In this document: positions 19,213 to 27,471 of the stretch, piece after piece | Layout of the letters: each line of letters opens with the position of its first letter | Numbering within the stretch: position 1 is the stretch's first letter | NCBI GenBank assembly: GCA_020445415.1 | Contig: JAGRGP010000083.1 | Span: 1-64,000 of the forward strand | Length of the DNA stretch: 64,000 nt | Direction: 5' to 3' | From: Gammaproteobacteria bacterium | GTDB lineage: Bacteria; Pseudomonadota; Gammaproteobacteria; Chromatiales; Chromatiaceae | The notes under the pieces: generated by a model | Told to the model about the DNA's origin: nothing | What the model saw: only the letters and a program-made list of their open reading frames with translations | The model's database searches: none | Program-made: the position numbers and the translations under genes

Positions 19213-20244
19213 ATGAATGAGAGGACATTGGGGATTCGGTTCGCCGTTGGATTCCTGGTGGGGATGATGGCCGCCGGACCGCTGCTGGCTTCTGGCGAGA
19301 TCAATCTCTACTCGGCACGCAATGAGGCTTTGATTAAACCCCTGTTGGATCGGTTTACCGAGCAGACGGGGATCAGTGTCAATCTGGTGACCGGTAAGGC
19401 CGATACACTGTTGAAGCGGTTGGAATCCGAAGGAGACAATAGCCCAGCGGATATGCTGATAACCACCGATGCGGGGCGTCTGCACCGGGCCAAACAGGCA
19501 GGTCTTACACAAGCCGTCGAAACCCAGGTGCTGAATGACGCGGTTCCGGCGCCGTACCGGGAGCCTGAGGGGCATTGGTATGGTCTGTCGCTGCGCGCCC
19601 GGCCGATCTTTTACGCAAAAGACCGGGTATCCCCCGAATCGCTTTCCTCCTATCGTGCGCTGGCGGGGCCAGAGTGGGCGGGGAAGATATGCATCCGTTC
19701 CTCGGATAACATATACAATCAATCCCTGGTGGCGGCGATGATTGCCCACGATGGAGAGGAGAAGACCCAGGAGTGGGTCAACGGGTTGGTAGAAAACTTC
19801 GCTCGTTCACCCAAAGGAGGTGATCGGGACCAAATCAAAGCGGTAGCTGCCGGTGAGTGTGATATTGCGCTTGCCAATACCTACTATCTTGCGGGAATGC
19901 TCACCGGTAACGACCAGAATCAGCGTCTGGCCGCCCAAGCGGTTGCCGTATATTGGCCGGATCAGGAGGGGCGGGGTACTCATGTCAATGTCAGTGGAGC
20001 GGCGGTTACCGCCTTTGCCAGGAACCGGGAGAATGCGATAAAGCTCCTCGAATTTCTGGTTTCGCCAGAGTCCCAATCCTGGTATGGAGAGGTCAATCAG
20101 GAATACCCAGTGCGTGATGGAGTGGCCTGGAGTCAATTGCTAAATCAATGGGGTCGATTCAAGGCAGACCAGCTTAACCTCAGCTTGCTGGGTGAGAACA
20201 ATGCCCAAGCGGTGATGATCATGGACCGGGCGGGGTGGAAATAG
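19213..20244 (+). CDS. fbpA: Ferric iron ABC transporter, periplasmic binding protein
   Basis: Captures Fe(III) in the periplasm for an Fbp/Fut-type ABC importer. The 343-aa protein has a signal peptide (residues 1-28, cleavage near LLASG) followed by EINLYSARNEALIKPLLDRF, the usual FbpA opening. The iron-binding tyrosine pair is in ALANTYYLAGM. GTG at 19195 is in frame, but GAGGAG lies well placed for the ATG at 19213 and the signal peptide then begins at its n-region. It overlaps the permease gene by 10 bases. Repression by Fur is expected from the box just upstream. Confidence 0.95.
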   Translation: MNERTLGIRFAVGFLVGMMAAGPLLASGEINLYSARNEALIKPLLDRFTEQTGISVNLVTGKADTLLKRLESEGDNSPADMLITTDAGRLHRAKQAGLTQAVETQVLNDAVPAPYREPEGHWYGLSLRARPIFYAKDRVSPESLSSYRALAGPEWAGKICIRSSDNIYNQSLVAAMIAHDGEEKTQEWVNGLVENFARSPKGGDRDQIKAVAAGECDIALANTYYLAGMLTGNDQNQRLAAQAVAVYWPDQEGRGTHVNVSGAAVTAFARNRENAIKLLEFLVSPESQSWYGEVNQEYPVRDGVAWSQLLNQWGRFKADQLNLSLLGENNAQAVMIMDRAGWK

Positions 20245-21926
20245 CAGGACGAGCACCGCGGATCGCTCAGCGGCCTGCTTCCCGGATCAATAGCTGGCGG
20301 CTGGGAGTCATCATTTGTGCGTCGCTGCTGTCGTTGCCGGTAGTTACCGTTTTTGCCTATGTGTTTGTGCCGGCGGGCGAGGTTTGGGTCCATTTGGTCG
20401 ACACGGTACTGATGGATTACCTGATCAATACCGCATTATTGGCGACAGGCGTGGCGGTCGGCGTGCTGGCCATCGGTATACCGGCGGCCTGGATTGTCAC
20501 GGCTTACGAGTTTCCGGGGCGCCGTTTCTTCGAATGGGCATTGCTGTTGCCGCTGGCGATTCCGGCCTACATTATGGCCTATACCTACACCGGGTTGCTG
20601 GAGTTCGCGGGGCCCGTGCAAGGGCTGTTGAGACAGGTGGCGGGTTGGTCGGCCGGCGATTACCGGTTTCCGGAAATTCGCTCGTTGTGGGGCGCCGTAG
20701 CGATGCTCTCTCTGGTGCTCTATCCCTATGTCTACATGATGGCGCGGGCCAGTTTCGGCGGCCAATCGTTGTCTATCCTGGAAGCGGGCAGGGTGCTAGG
20801 CGCCGGTCCTGTAAGGGTTTTCTTTGACGTCGCCTTGCCGCTGGCCCGGCCGGCGCTGGTGACCGGCTTGTCACTGGCCCTGATGGAGACCCTGGCAGAC
20901 TACGGTACGGTGCAGTACTTTGGAATTACCACCTTTACCACCGGTATCTTCCGCACTTGGTTCGGATTGAACGACAGTGCCGCTGCCGCCCAGCTTGCCG
21001 CCTTGCTGATGAGTTTTGTATTTTTCTTGATTCTCCTTGAACTGTATTCCCGGCGCCGTCTGCGGTTTTTTCAAACCACTGGCCGTTATCGCCAATTGGA
21101 GCGGTATCAAACCCATGGCTGGTATAGTGTATTGTTGTTCGTGTTGTGTTTGATACCGCTCACCTTCGGCTTTCTTGTTCCCGCCGGGCAGCTTGGGATT
21201 TGGGCTTTTTCGACTGCGGAGGAGAGCCTCGATCAGCGGTTCCTATGGCTGGTGGGTAATAGCTTGTTGCTTGCCTCAAGCGCCTCGCTGTTGACGCTTG
21301 TTCTCGCCCTGTTCCTAGGCTATGGTCGGCGGCTCCACCCCACGAGGGGAATAAACTTCGCGGTTCGTCTTTCGGCGATGGGCTATGCGATTCCCGGTAC
21401 GGTGATCGCCGTGGGGGTGATGCTTCCGTTTGCTTGGCTGGACAATCAGCTTGACCACTGGATGCGTGCCGCCTTTGGGTGGTCCACCGGTCTGTTGTTG
21501 AGTGGTACCCTGGTCATCCTGCTGTTTGCCTACGCGGTCCGATTTTTGGCGGTTTCTCTTCAGTCGGTGGAGTCCGGGTTGGCCCGGGTTACCCCCAACA
21601 TGGACGATGCCGCCCGGTCTCTCGGACTCGCGCCCGGTGGCGTGCTGCTTAAGATTCATCTACCCATAATGCGAGGCGCGTTGTTCAGCGCACTGCTGTT
21701 GGTATTCGTAGATGTCTTGAAAGAGTTGCCCGCCACGCTGATATTGCGGCCGTTTAATTTCAATACCCTGGCGGTCCGGGCATTTGAGTTGGCGTCCGAT
21801 GAGCGGTTGGCAGATTCATCGGTTGCCGCGCTGGCGATCGTGGCGGTGGGGATAGTTCCGGTTGTATTGCTGAGTCGTGCCGTGACCCGATCCGGAGTGC
21901 AGCATGTTAAACCCGCTTCAACTTGA
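20235..21926 (+). CDS. fbpB: Ferric iron ABC transporter, fused permease
   Basis: Inner-membrane channel of the iron importer, 563 aa with about 12 membrane segments. It is two fused permease halves, each with the EAA loop: LEAGRVLGAGPVRVFFDVALP in the first half and DAARSLGLAPGGVLLKIHLP in the second. This duplicated form is normal for FbpB/SfuB. Start is GTG at 20235, inside the end of fbpA, and its end overlaps fbpC by 23 bases, so the three genes are tightly coupled. Confidence 0.95.
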   Translation: MEIAGRAPRIAQRPASRINSWRLGVIICASLLSLPVVTVFAYVFVPAGEVWVHLVDTVLMDYLINTALLATGVAVGVLAIGIPAAWIVTAYEFPGRRFFEWALLLPLAIPAYIMAYTYTGLLEFAGPVQGLLRQVAGWSAGDYRFPEIRSLWGAVAMLSLVLYPYVYMMARASFGGQSLSILEAGRVLGAGPVRVFFDVALPLARPALVTGLSLALMETLADYGTVQYFGITTFTTGIFRTWFGLNDSAAAAQLAALLMSFVFFLILLELYSRRRLRFFQTTGRYRQLERYQTHGWYSVLLFVLCLIPLTFGFLVPAGQLGIWAFSTAEESLDQRFLWLVGNSLLLASSASLLTLVLALFLGYGRRLHPTRGINFAVRLSAMGYAIPGTVIAVGVMLPFAWLDNQLDHWMRAAFGWSTGLLLSGTLVILLFAYAVRFLAVSLQSVESGLARVTPNMDDAARSLGLAPGGVLLKIHLPIMRGALFSALLLVFVDVLKELPATLILRPFNFNTLAVRAFELASDERLADSSVAALAIVAVGIVPVVLLSRAVTRSGVQHVKPAST

Positions 21927-22944
21927 CGGGGTGCATATCGCCTACGGAGATACCGAGGTGATAAACGGTATAACATTGGCACTGACCGATGGTGAGATCG
22001 GTTGCCTGCTTGGTCCTTCGGGGTGCGGCAAGACCACGCTGCTGAGGGCGGTCGCCGGATTTGAGCCGTTGCGGGCGGGATGTATCATGCTGCAGGGACG
22101 GGTGATTAGCGCCAAGGGCTACAGTCTTCCCCCGGAACAGCGGGGCATCGGCATGGTATTTCAAGACTTTGCCCTGTTTCCCCACTTAAGCGTCAACCGT
22201 AATATCGAGTTTGGACTCAGGACACTGCCCAAGAAGGCGCGCCTTGCTCGAGTCAGGGAGCTGTTGAAACTGGTATCTTTGCCCGATGTGGGAAACCTCT
22301 TTCCCCATCAACTCTCGGGCGGGCAGCAGCAACGGATCGCCCTGGTGCGGGCATTGGCTCCCCGACCCCCGCTACTGCTGCTAGATGAACCTTTTTCCAG
22401 TATGGACGTGGATTTGCGGGAGAATCTGGCGCGCGAGGTTCGTCGGATTCTGCGGGCCGAGGGGACTACTGCATTGCTGGTTACCCATGACCAGGCGGAA
22501 GCCTTCGCCATGGCGGATCGGATCGCGGTAATTGACCGGGGCGAGGTGCGGCAGTGGGGTACCGCGTTCGATCTTTATCATCGCCCCGCGGACCGGTTTG
22601 TGGCAGGGTTTATTGGCCAAGGCGTGCTGTTACCGGTAGTGAGGGATGCTCATGGTGTGTTGCAAACCGAACTTGGACCCGTGCACGGCGGTACAACCGG
22701 GACCACTGAGGGAGTCCCGATGGAAATGCTGTTGCGTCCCGACGATGTGGTGCGCGCCGAGGGTGGATTGCCGGCCACCGTCGTAGGCTACCGCTTTCGC
22801 GGCGCCGAATGTCTTTACCGGTTGAGGCTTCCCAGTGAAATGGAAATCCTATACGAGACCAATGGCCGGGAGATCCTGGCCATTGGTTCGTCGATTCGGA
22901 TTGCCGTCCAATGCACCGAACCGGTGCTGTTTATGGCAGACTGA
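21904..22944 (+). CDS. fbpC: Ferric iron ABC transporter, ATP-binding protein
   Basis: ATPase that powers the FbpAB importer, 346 aa. Walker A is GPSGCGKTT, the signature is LSGGQQQR, Walker B is LLLLDEPFSSMD, and the switch histidine is in LVTHDQAEAFAMADR. A C-terminal beta-rich TOBE-like domain (about residues 240-346) is present, as in ferric iron and sugar ABC ATPases. It is last in the iron operon; 18 bases separate its stop from the convergent repeat-protein gene, with no clear T-run terminator between. Confidence 0.95.
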   Translation: MLNPLQLDGVHIAYGDTEVINGITLALTDGEIGCLLGPSGCGKTTLLRAVAGFEPLRAGCIMLQGRVISAKGYSLPPEQRGIGMVFQDFALFPHLSVNRNIEFGLRTLPKKARLARVRELLKLVSLPDVGNLFPHQLSGGQQQRIALVRALAPRPPLLLLDEPFSSMDVDLRENLAREVRRILRAEGTTALLVTHDQAEAFAMADRIAVIDRGEVRQWGTAFDLYHRPADRFVAGFIGQGVLLPVVRDAHGVLQTELGPVHGGTTGTTEGVPMEMLLRPDDVVRAEGGLPATVVGYRFRGAECLYRLRLPSEMEILYETNGREILAIGSSIRIAVQCTEPVLFMAD

Positions 22945-22962
22945 GCTAGCCCTTGTTTGGTG

Positions 22963-25293
22963 TCAGCCCCGCAGGCTGTGGCCGAAACGTAGTTGTCTGC
23001 AGCGGTTGAAGATCTCCCGGTCGATGCTCGAGGTCAGTTGCGGCTCCAGTTCCGCGAAAACCTGCTGTGCCCATGAACGGTCTTTGAATAAGCTAAAGAT
23101 ACCGTCAGCCCATGCCAGCCGTTGGCGAGGCTGGCTCAACCGTTCTCCCATTTCTCGGTAGAGATCGGCCACGGTCGACCGGTCGATACTCAGGCCCAGC
23201 AATCGATCAGCAATCTGTATACCCTGCTGGGGAGTACTGCAGTGTTCCATTGCCTTGGCGAAGTAATCCCGCGCTTCGCCGCTGTCTCCCATCCGGGATG
23301 CCAGTTCTCCCAAGTGAACCCATAGGAAGCGATCACCGCCGATCGTTTTCGCCGATTCCATTAGGCGTCGGGCCCATTCGCGGTCCCCCAGATCTTGAAA
23401 GACTGCGGAGGAAAGTTTAGTGAAATCGTAGCCACTCACCCCATCGGACTGAGGGAGCCGTTGCTCCCAATCAGTGAACATGGCGGCGACCCGTTCCCGC
23501 CCCTGATCTCCCAGATGTTGTATGGCAGTTTGGGCAATAGCTCGCAGCGCACTAAATCCATTCGCCCGCGCGGCCATTTCACCGATCAACCGCCCACTCC
23601 ATTCGCTGTCGCTAATATGGAGACTGACCGATTCCACCAGGGCGGTTGCCTGACTGAGGTCGAATCCTGTCTCCTCCATCTTTTGTTCAGCACTGGAGAG
23701 CAATTTGCGCGCGTAGTGGACATCCCCCAACTCCGCCATTACATCATCCGTCAGTTGGCTGAGCTTGATGAAATTGTCAGCCTTCTGCTCCCGTTGCTGG
23801 AATACCGTGTATTTGGCTTGATTGGCTTCGCGCATGGCAAGCTTTTCCTTGGCCAGGGCGATCCATTGCCCATCATCGGCGAAGTACTGTTCTACGGCTT
23901 GAACCAATTTCTTCATCTCACCGACACTGGTTACCTGCGCCTCGGCCGCCTCCAGCAGTGGGCGGCACATCTCAGCGTCGCCGAGTACGTGCATGACCTG
24001 GGTTCCACATTCGAGAAGTTCCGGGGTGCCCGAGGCCACCGCCGCGGATTGCTGAAGGATCTCTCGGGAAAAGGCTTTATCGCCGGTATTGCGGTCCACT
24101 TGCTCCAGCAACTTGAGGTACTGGCCGAACTGGTCTTGCTTGGCAAACGCCTTGCGATACACGCGGGTGGCCTTTTCCGGGTCGTCTAGCCGGGTAGCGA
24201 GATCCGCAGCTAGCGACATCAGATCATTCGGCTGGTCCATGGATTCCGCGGCACGCAGATAGATCTCGGCGGCGTAATCCTTATCGGCCATGGAGTCGAG
24301 AACCGTTCCAGCCAGCTTACGCAGCTCAGCCGCCCCCCCACTCTTTTGCTCCACCTTGGCGAATATCCGCCTGGCAAGGTCTTTATCCCCGATTTCTCCC
24401 CCCAGACGGGCGCCCAGAGCCAGTAAACTGTCCTTGTCTTGTATATCGGGCAGTGCCTTCTCGAAAGCCCCAACGGCCCGCTCGCGGTCTTGTAACAGAT
24501 CCCAATAGCCGTTGCCCAGATCCAACTGCTCTTCGCCGGTCATGGCAAAATCCGCTGCCTGTTCTAACAGACTTTCGATCCGCTCCTGATCGTTTAGCAA
24601 GGTCTTGAATCCCGTCGCCAGTTGCGCGAAGTCTTTGGGAAACTGGCAGCTGGTTTCGGCTTCCTCCAGCACTGATCTGGCCCAGTCGTCGTCACCGAAT
24701 AGCCCTTGAATTTGCTGGGCGAAGCTCAGCGTGTCCTCGATTCCGCTACAGTAGCGTTCGGCCTTCCTAAAGTAGGTTTTCGCCGCTTCGACCGCACCGG
24801 CATCAACCAAGCTCTTTGCCAGCTTGGTGTAGTCCGCCAGGGTTTTGGCGTTGGCGTCTATCTTGGCAAGCAATGCGGCGGCCAGCTCCTCGTCCTTGAG
24901 ATCACTGGAGGCATAACCCGAGATAGCCAGATATTCGGATGGCTTGGAAGCCTCCTCGGCAGCCTTTTTCAGCAGTTCCTTGGCTCGTTCAGTCTGATCG
25001 GTATTGATTGCCAGGCTATGGCCCACGGCGGCAAACTCCATGGCGTCGAAACACATTTCCTCGGCCCGGGAATAGATCTCAAGGGCCAATTCCCGGTCAT
25101 CCAGCGCGAGGGCAAATTCCGCTACCTGAAGGTAGTCCGGCGGCATTTGGGCGACAGTTTCCGCCTGATCCAAGAGATGCCTGGCGTAATCCCGGTCGGT
25201 GGGTTCGGCGAGGGCTTCCTGGGCCAGTACGATATAGTCCTGGACGCTATTGCACGTTGTTTCTCGGGACTCAAGGGTATCTTTAAGTGCCAT
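22963..25293 (-). CDS. Large cytosolic 34-residue-repeat (TPR-like) protein
   Basis: A 776-aa protein of unknown function made almost wholly of degenerate helical-hairpin repeats with a period of about 34 residues. I count at least 14 in the first two thirds, of the general form DYxxLAxxLxxxxGDxExAxxLLxxAExxxxx. The length per repeat equals TPR, but the consensus (aromatic, Leu-Ala, acidic turn, Ala-Glu) is its own. No signal peptide or membrane segment is visible. The frame is open to 25356, but the ATG at 25293 has AGGAG about 7 bases upstream. It is divergent from the UDG-family gene and probably serves as a protein-binding scaffold. Confidence 0.85.
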   Translation of the reverse strand: MALKDTLESRETTCNSVQDYIVLAQEALAEPTDRDYARHLLDQAETVAQMPPDYLQVAEFALALDDRELALEIYSRAEEMCFDAMEFAAVGHSLAINTDQTERAKELLKKAAEEASKPSEYLAISGYASSDLKDEELAAALLAKIDANAKTLADYTKLAKSLVDAGAVEAAKTYFRKAERYCSGIEDTLSFAQQIQGLFGDDDWARSVLEEAETSCQFPKDFAQLATGFKTLLNDQERIESLLEQAADFAMTGEEQLDLGNGYWDLLQDRERAVGAFEKALPDIQDKDSLLALGARLGGEIGDKDLARRIFAKVEQKSGGAAELRKLAGTVLDSMADKDYAAEIYLRAAESMDQPNDLMSLAADLATRLDDPEKATRVYRKAFAKQDQFGQYLKLLEQVDRNTGDKAFSREILQQSAAVASGTPELLECGTQVMHVLGDAEMCRPLLEAAEAQVTSVGEMKKLVQAVEQYFADDGQWIALAKEKLAMREANQAKYTVFQQREQKADNFIKLSQLTDDVMAELGDVHYARKLLSSAEQKMEETGFDLSQATALVESVSLHISDSEWSGRLIGEMAARANGFSALRAIAQTAIQHLGDQGRERVAAMFTDWEQRLPQSDGVSGYDFTKLSSAVFQDLGDREWARRLMESAKTIGGDRFLWVHLGELASRMGDSGEARDYFAKAMEHCSTPQQGIQIADRLLGLSIDRSTVADLYREMGERLSQPRQRLAWADGIFSLFKDRSWAQQVFAELEPQLTSSIDREIFNRCRQLRFGHSLRG

Positions 25294-25377
25294 GATGGCT
25301 CCTGCTGTTGACAAATATCGCGACCGGCAAGGGGTGTCGCGTGGGCGGACCGGCACCGGATGCCGGAAGAATTTGCA

Positions 25378-25383
25378 TATAAT
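25378..25383 (+). promoter_or_regulatory. Candidate -10 box for the UDG-family gene
   Basis: TATAAT in an AT-rich patch (25371-25395) between the divergent repeat-protein gene and the UDG-family gene. A start of transcription near 25390 fits translation from the ATG at 25443 and would leave almost no leader for the upstream in-frame ATG at 25395. No good -35 box is seen at the right distance. Confidence 0.3.
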
Positions 25384-25442
25384 AATATGATTCTATGGAA
25401 TCGAGATGCATCACTCAACCAAAATTGGAGATACAACCGGCG

Positions 25443-26048
25443 ATGGCAGATAGCAACCCGCGGCAGGCTACCCTGGATTCCTTGGTTGCCGAGATCAGGT
25501 CCTGCACAATTTGTGCGTCCGAGCTACCGTTTCCTCCAAATCCGGTACTCAGGGTCGGCACACAAGCCAGGTTGTTGATTGTCGGCCAAGCCCCCGGGCG
25601 GCGGGTGCATGAGACCTCCATCCCCTTTAACGACCCCAGCGGCGATCGGTTGCGAGAGTGGCTGGAAATGGACCGGGAGACCTTCTACGATAGTCACAGG
25701 ATTGCCATCGTGCCAATGGGCTTCTGTTATCCTGGCACCGGTATCAGGGGGGACCTCCCGCCCCGTAAGGTGTGTGCCGATACTTGGCGGGAGAGGCTGA
25801 TGAATGCCATGCCCGATGTCAGATTACTACTGGCAATTGGACAGTATGCTCACCGCTATCACTTGGGTTCGGCGTGCAAAGGTTCATTAACGGAAACCGT
25901 TCGTGCATGGCAGGACTACGCCCCACGTCTGTTCCCATTGCCCCATCCGAGCCCCAGGAACAATATCTGGTTGAAGCGGAATCCTTGGTTCTTGGAGCAG
26001 GTGATCCCGGAGTTGCGGGTGGCGGTTGCCGAGGCGTTAAGGCCGTAG
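25443..26048 (+). CDS. Uracil-DNA glycosylase superfamily protein
   Basis: A 201-aa member of the UDG superfamily, which removes uracil or related damaged bases from DNA. The first motif LIVGQAPGRRVHETSIPF holds the catalytic loop region, and the late motif HPSPRNNIW matches the minor-groove intercalation loop. A conserved-looking GFCYPGTG lies between. The iron-sulfur cysteines of family 4 enzymes are not all present, so I assign only the superfamily. The frame is open from 25395, but the candidate promoter and a GGAGA site favour 25443. It is followed by cca after 41 bases. Confidence 0.85.
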   Translation: MADSNPRQATLDSLVAEIRSCTICASELPFPPNPVLRVGTQARLLIVGQAPGRRVHETSIPFNDPSGDRLREWLEMDRETFYDSHRIAIVPMGFCYPGTGIRGDLPPRKVCADTWRERLMNAMPDVRLLLAIGQYAHRYHLGSACKGSLTETVRAWQDYAPRLFPLPHPSPRNNIWLKRNPWFLEQVIPELRVAVAEALRP

Positions 26049-26089
26049 GGACGGGTCAAGGCAAGTCCGGCGCAAGAGGATAACAGGCA

Positions 26090-27292
26090 ATGAAGATCTA
26101 CATGGTCGGTGGCGCGGTGCGCGACACGTTGCTCGGGCGGCCGGTAAAGGAGCGGGACTTCGTGGTTGTCGGCGCCACTCCTCAGGATATGTTGGCGCGG
26201 GGATTTCATCAGGTTGGACGTGATTTTCCGGTATTTCTTCATCCCGACACAAAAGAGGAGTACGCCCTGGCCCGGGGAGAGCGAAGGCGCGTGGAATTAG
26301 ACCGGGACCCTGGCACATTTACCCAGCCCGACGTAACGCTCGAGCAGGACCTCGAGCGTCGCGACCTCACGGTCAATGCCATTGCAATGGACGCCGATGG
26401 TGAAGTGATCGATCCTTATGGCGGCCGGTTGGATCTCGATAATAAACTACTACGGCATGTTTCAGGGGCGTTTAGCGACGATCCGGTGCGCATCCTGCGG
26501 GTGGCGCGTTTCGCAGCCCGCTATGGTGAAATGGGCTTTCGGGTAGCCAGAGAGACCATGGCGTTGATGGCCAGGATGGTGAAGCGCGGAGATGCCGATG
26601 CCCTGGTCCCGGAACGGGTCTGGCAGGAATTGGCCCGGGCGTTGGTTGAGCCGCGTCCGTGCAGGTTTTTCGAGGTGCTCAGAGGCTGTGGCGCATGGTC
26701 GCGGTTGTTTCCCGAAATACCGGACGATGGGCGGGCCATCACGGCCTTGGAGCAGGTGGTACCCTTGAGTTGGTCGTCGGAGATCCGCTTTGCCGCGATC
26801 ATGGGGTCGTTAAACCCGGTAACAACCGGGGAGGTGGGGCACCCGGGAGATGGGGCTTCTGCGATTCGGGATGTGGAGTCGCTTTGCACGCGGTTGCGGG
26901 CCCCGCGGCGTTATCACGAATTGGCATTGTTAGTGGTCAAGTATTGCCAACGGGTCCCGGAAGCCGCTTCCGCGGAGGCGATTCTGGCGCTTTTCGAGGC
27001 TACGGACGCCATGCGCCGGCCCGACCGTTTCCGTCAATTCTTGCTGAGTTGCCGGGCGATCTGCGGGGATCACTCCATCTCCCGGCAAACGGCATTTGGC
27101 CGGGATAGTCTTTTGACGGCCGCATTGGAGCGGGTAAACCGCATGGATCTCCTATCCCTGGTCACCGGGATACAGGATCCCGATCGTATCAAAGATATTA
27201 TCCAACAACGGCGGATCGAAGTTATCCACCAGGAAGCCACCCGAATTACCGGGGAGGACATGGAGGCGGAGAACGGCGGTGGAGGTAGCTAA
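26090..27292 (+). CDS. cca: CCA tRNA nucleotidyltransferase
   Basis: Adds or repairs the 3' CCA of tRNAs without a template. The 400-aa protein aligns by eye with E. coli Cca from its start (MKIYMVGGAVRDTLLGRPVK) through VGRDFPVFLHP, LERRDLTVNAIA and DPVRILRVARFAARY. At the catalytic carboxylates it reads KERDF where E. coli has KDRDW, so the first Asp is Glu. The C-terminal HD phosphohydrolase motif of E. coli Cca (CHDLGK and its partner histidines) is missing; the corresponding region is shortened. It is thus likely to add CCA but to lack the metal-dependent phosphatase activity. Confidence 0.95.
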   Translation: MKIYMVGGAVRDTLLGRPVKERDFVVVGATPQDMLARGFHQVGRDFPVFLHPDTKEEYALARGERRRVELDRDPGTFTQPDVTLEQDLERRDLTVNAIAMDADGEVIDPYGGRLDLDNKLLRHVSGAFSDDPVRILRVARFAARYGEMGFRVARETMALMARMVKRGDADALVPERVWQELARALVEPRPCRFFEVLRGCGAWSRLFPEIPDDGRAITALEQVVPLSWSSEIRFAAIMGSLNPVTTGEVGHPGDGASAIRDVESLCTRLRAPRRYHELALLVVKYCQRVPEAASAEAILALFEATDAMRRPDRFRQFLLSCRAICGDHSISRQTAFGRDSLLTAALERVNRMDLLSLVTGIQDPDRIKDIIQQRRIEVIHQEATRITGEDMEAENGGGGS

Positions 27293-27471
27293 CACTGGTG
27301 AGGGTGAATTCACTGACTCGTGCACCTGAGTTCTCCGGGGCGTTTCTGGGGTACATATAGATTCTCTGCCGGGTGGCCGATAAGGCTTGCATCAGCCAAG
27401 GGAAAGGCAGGATAGCCAGTGGATCGTTCTACCCTTAGCAACTGACAGATGTGATAATGCCATGCATGCCG

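Noticed and set aside
23395..24189. 264-codon plus-strand frame opposite the repeat protein
   Set aside because: A shadow of the repeated helix codons on the other strand; the minus-strand protein has clear periodicity and a good start.
27293..27450. A riboswitch (for example c-di-GMP type) upstream of gspE
   Set aside because: I looked for the GEMM core (AAAGCC...GGGG pattern and tetraloop receptor) and could not fit it; only short GC-rich repeats occur.
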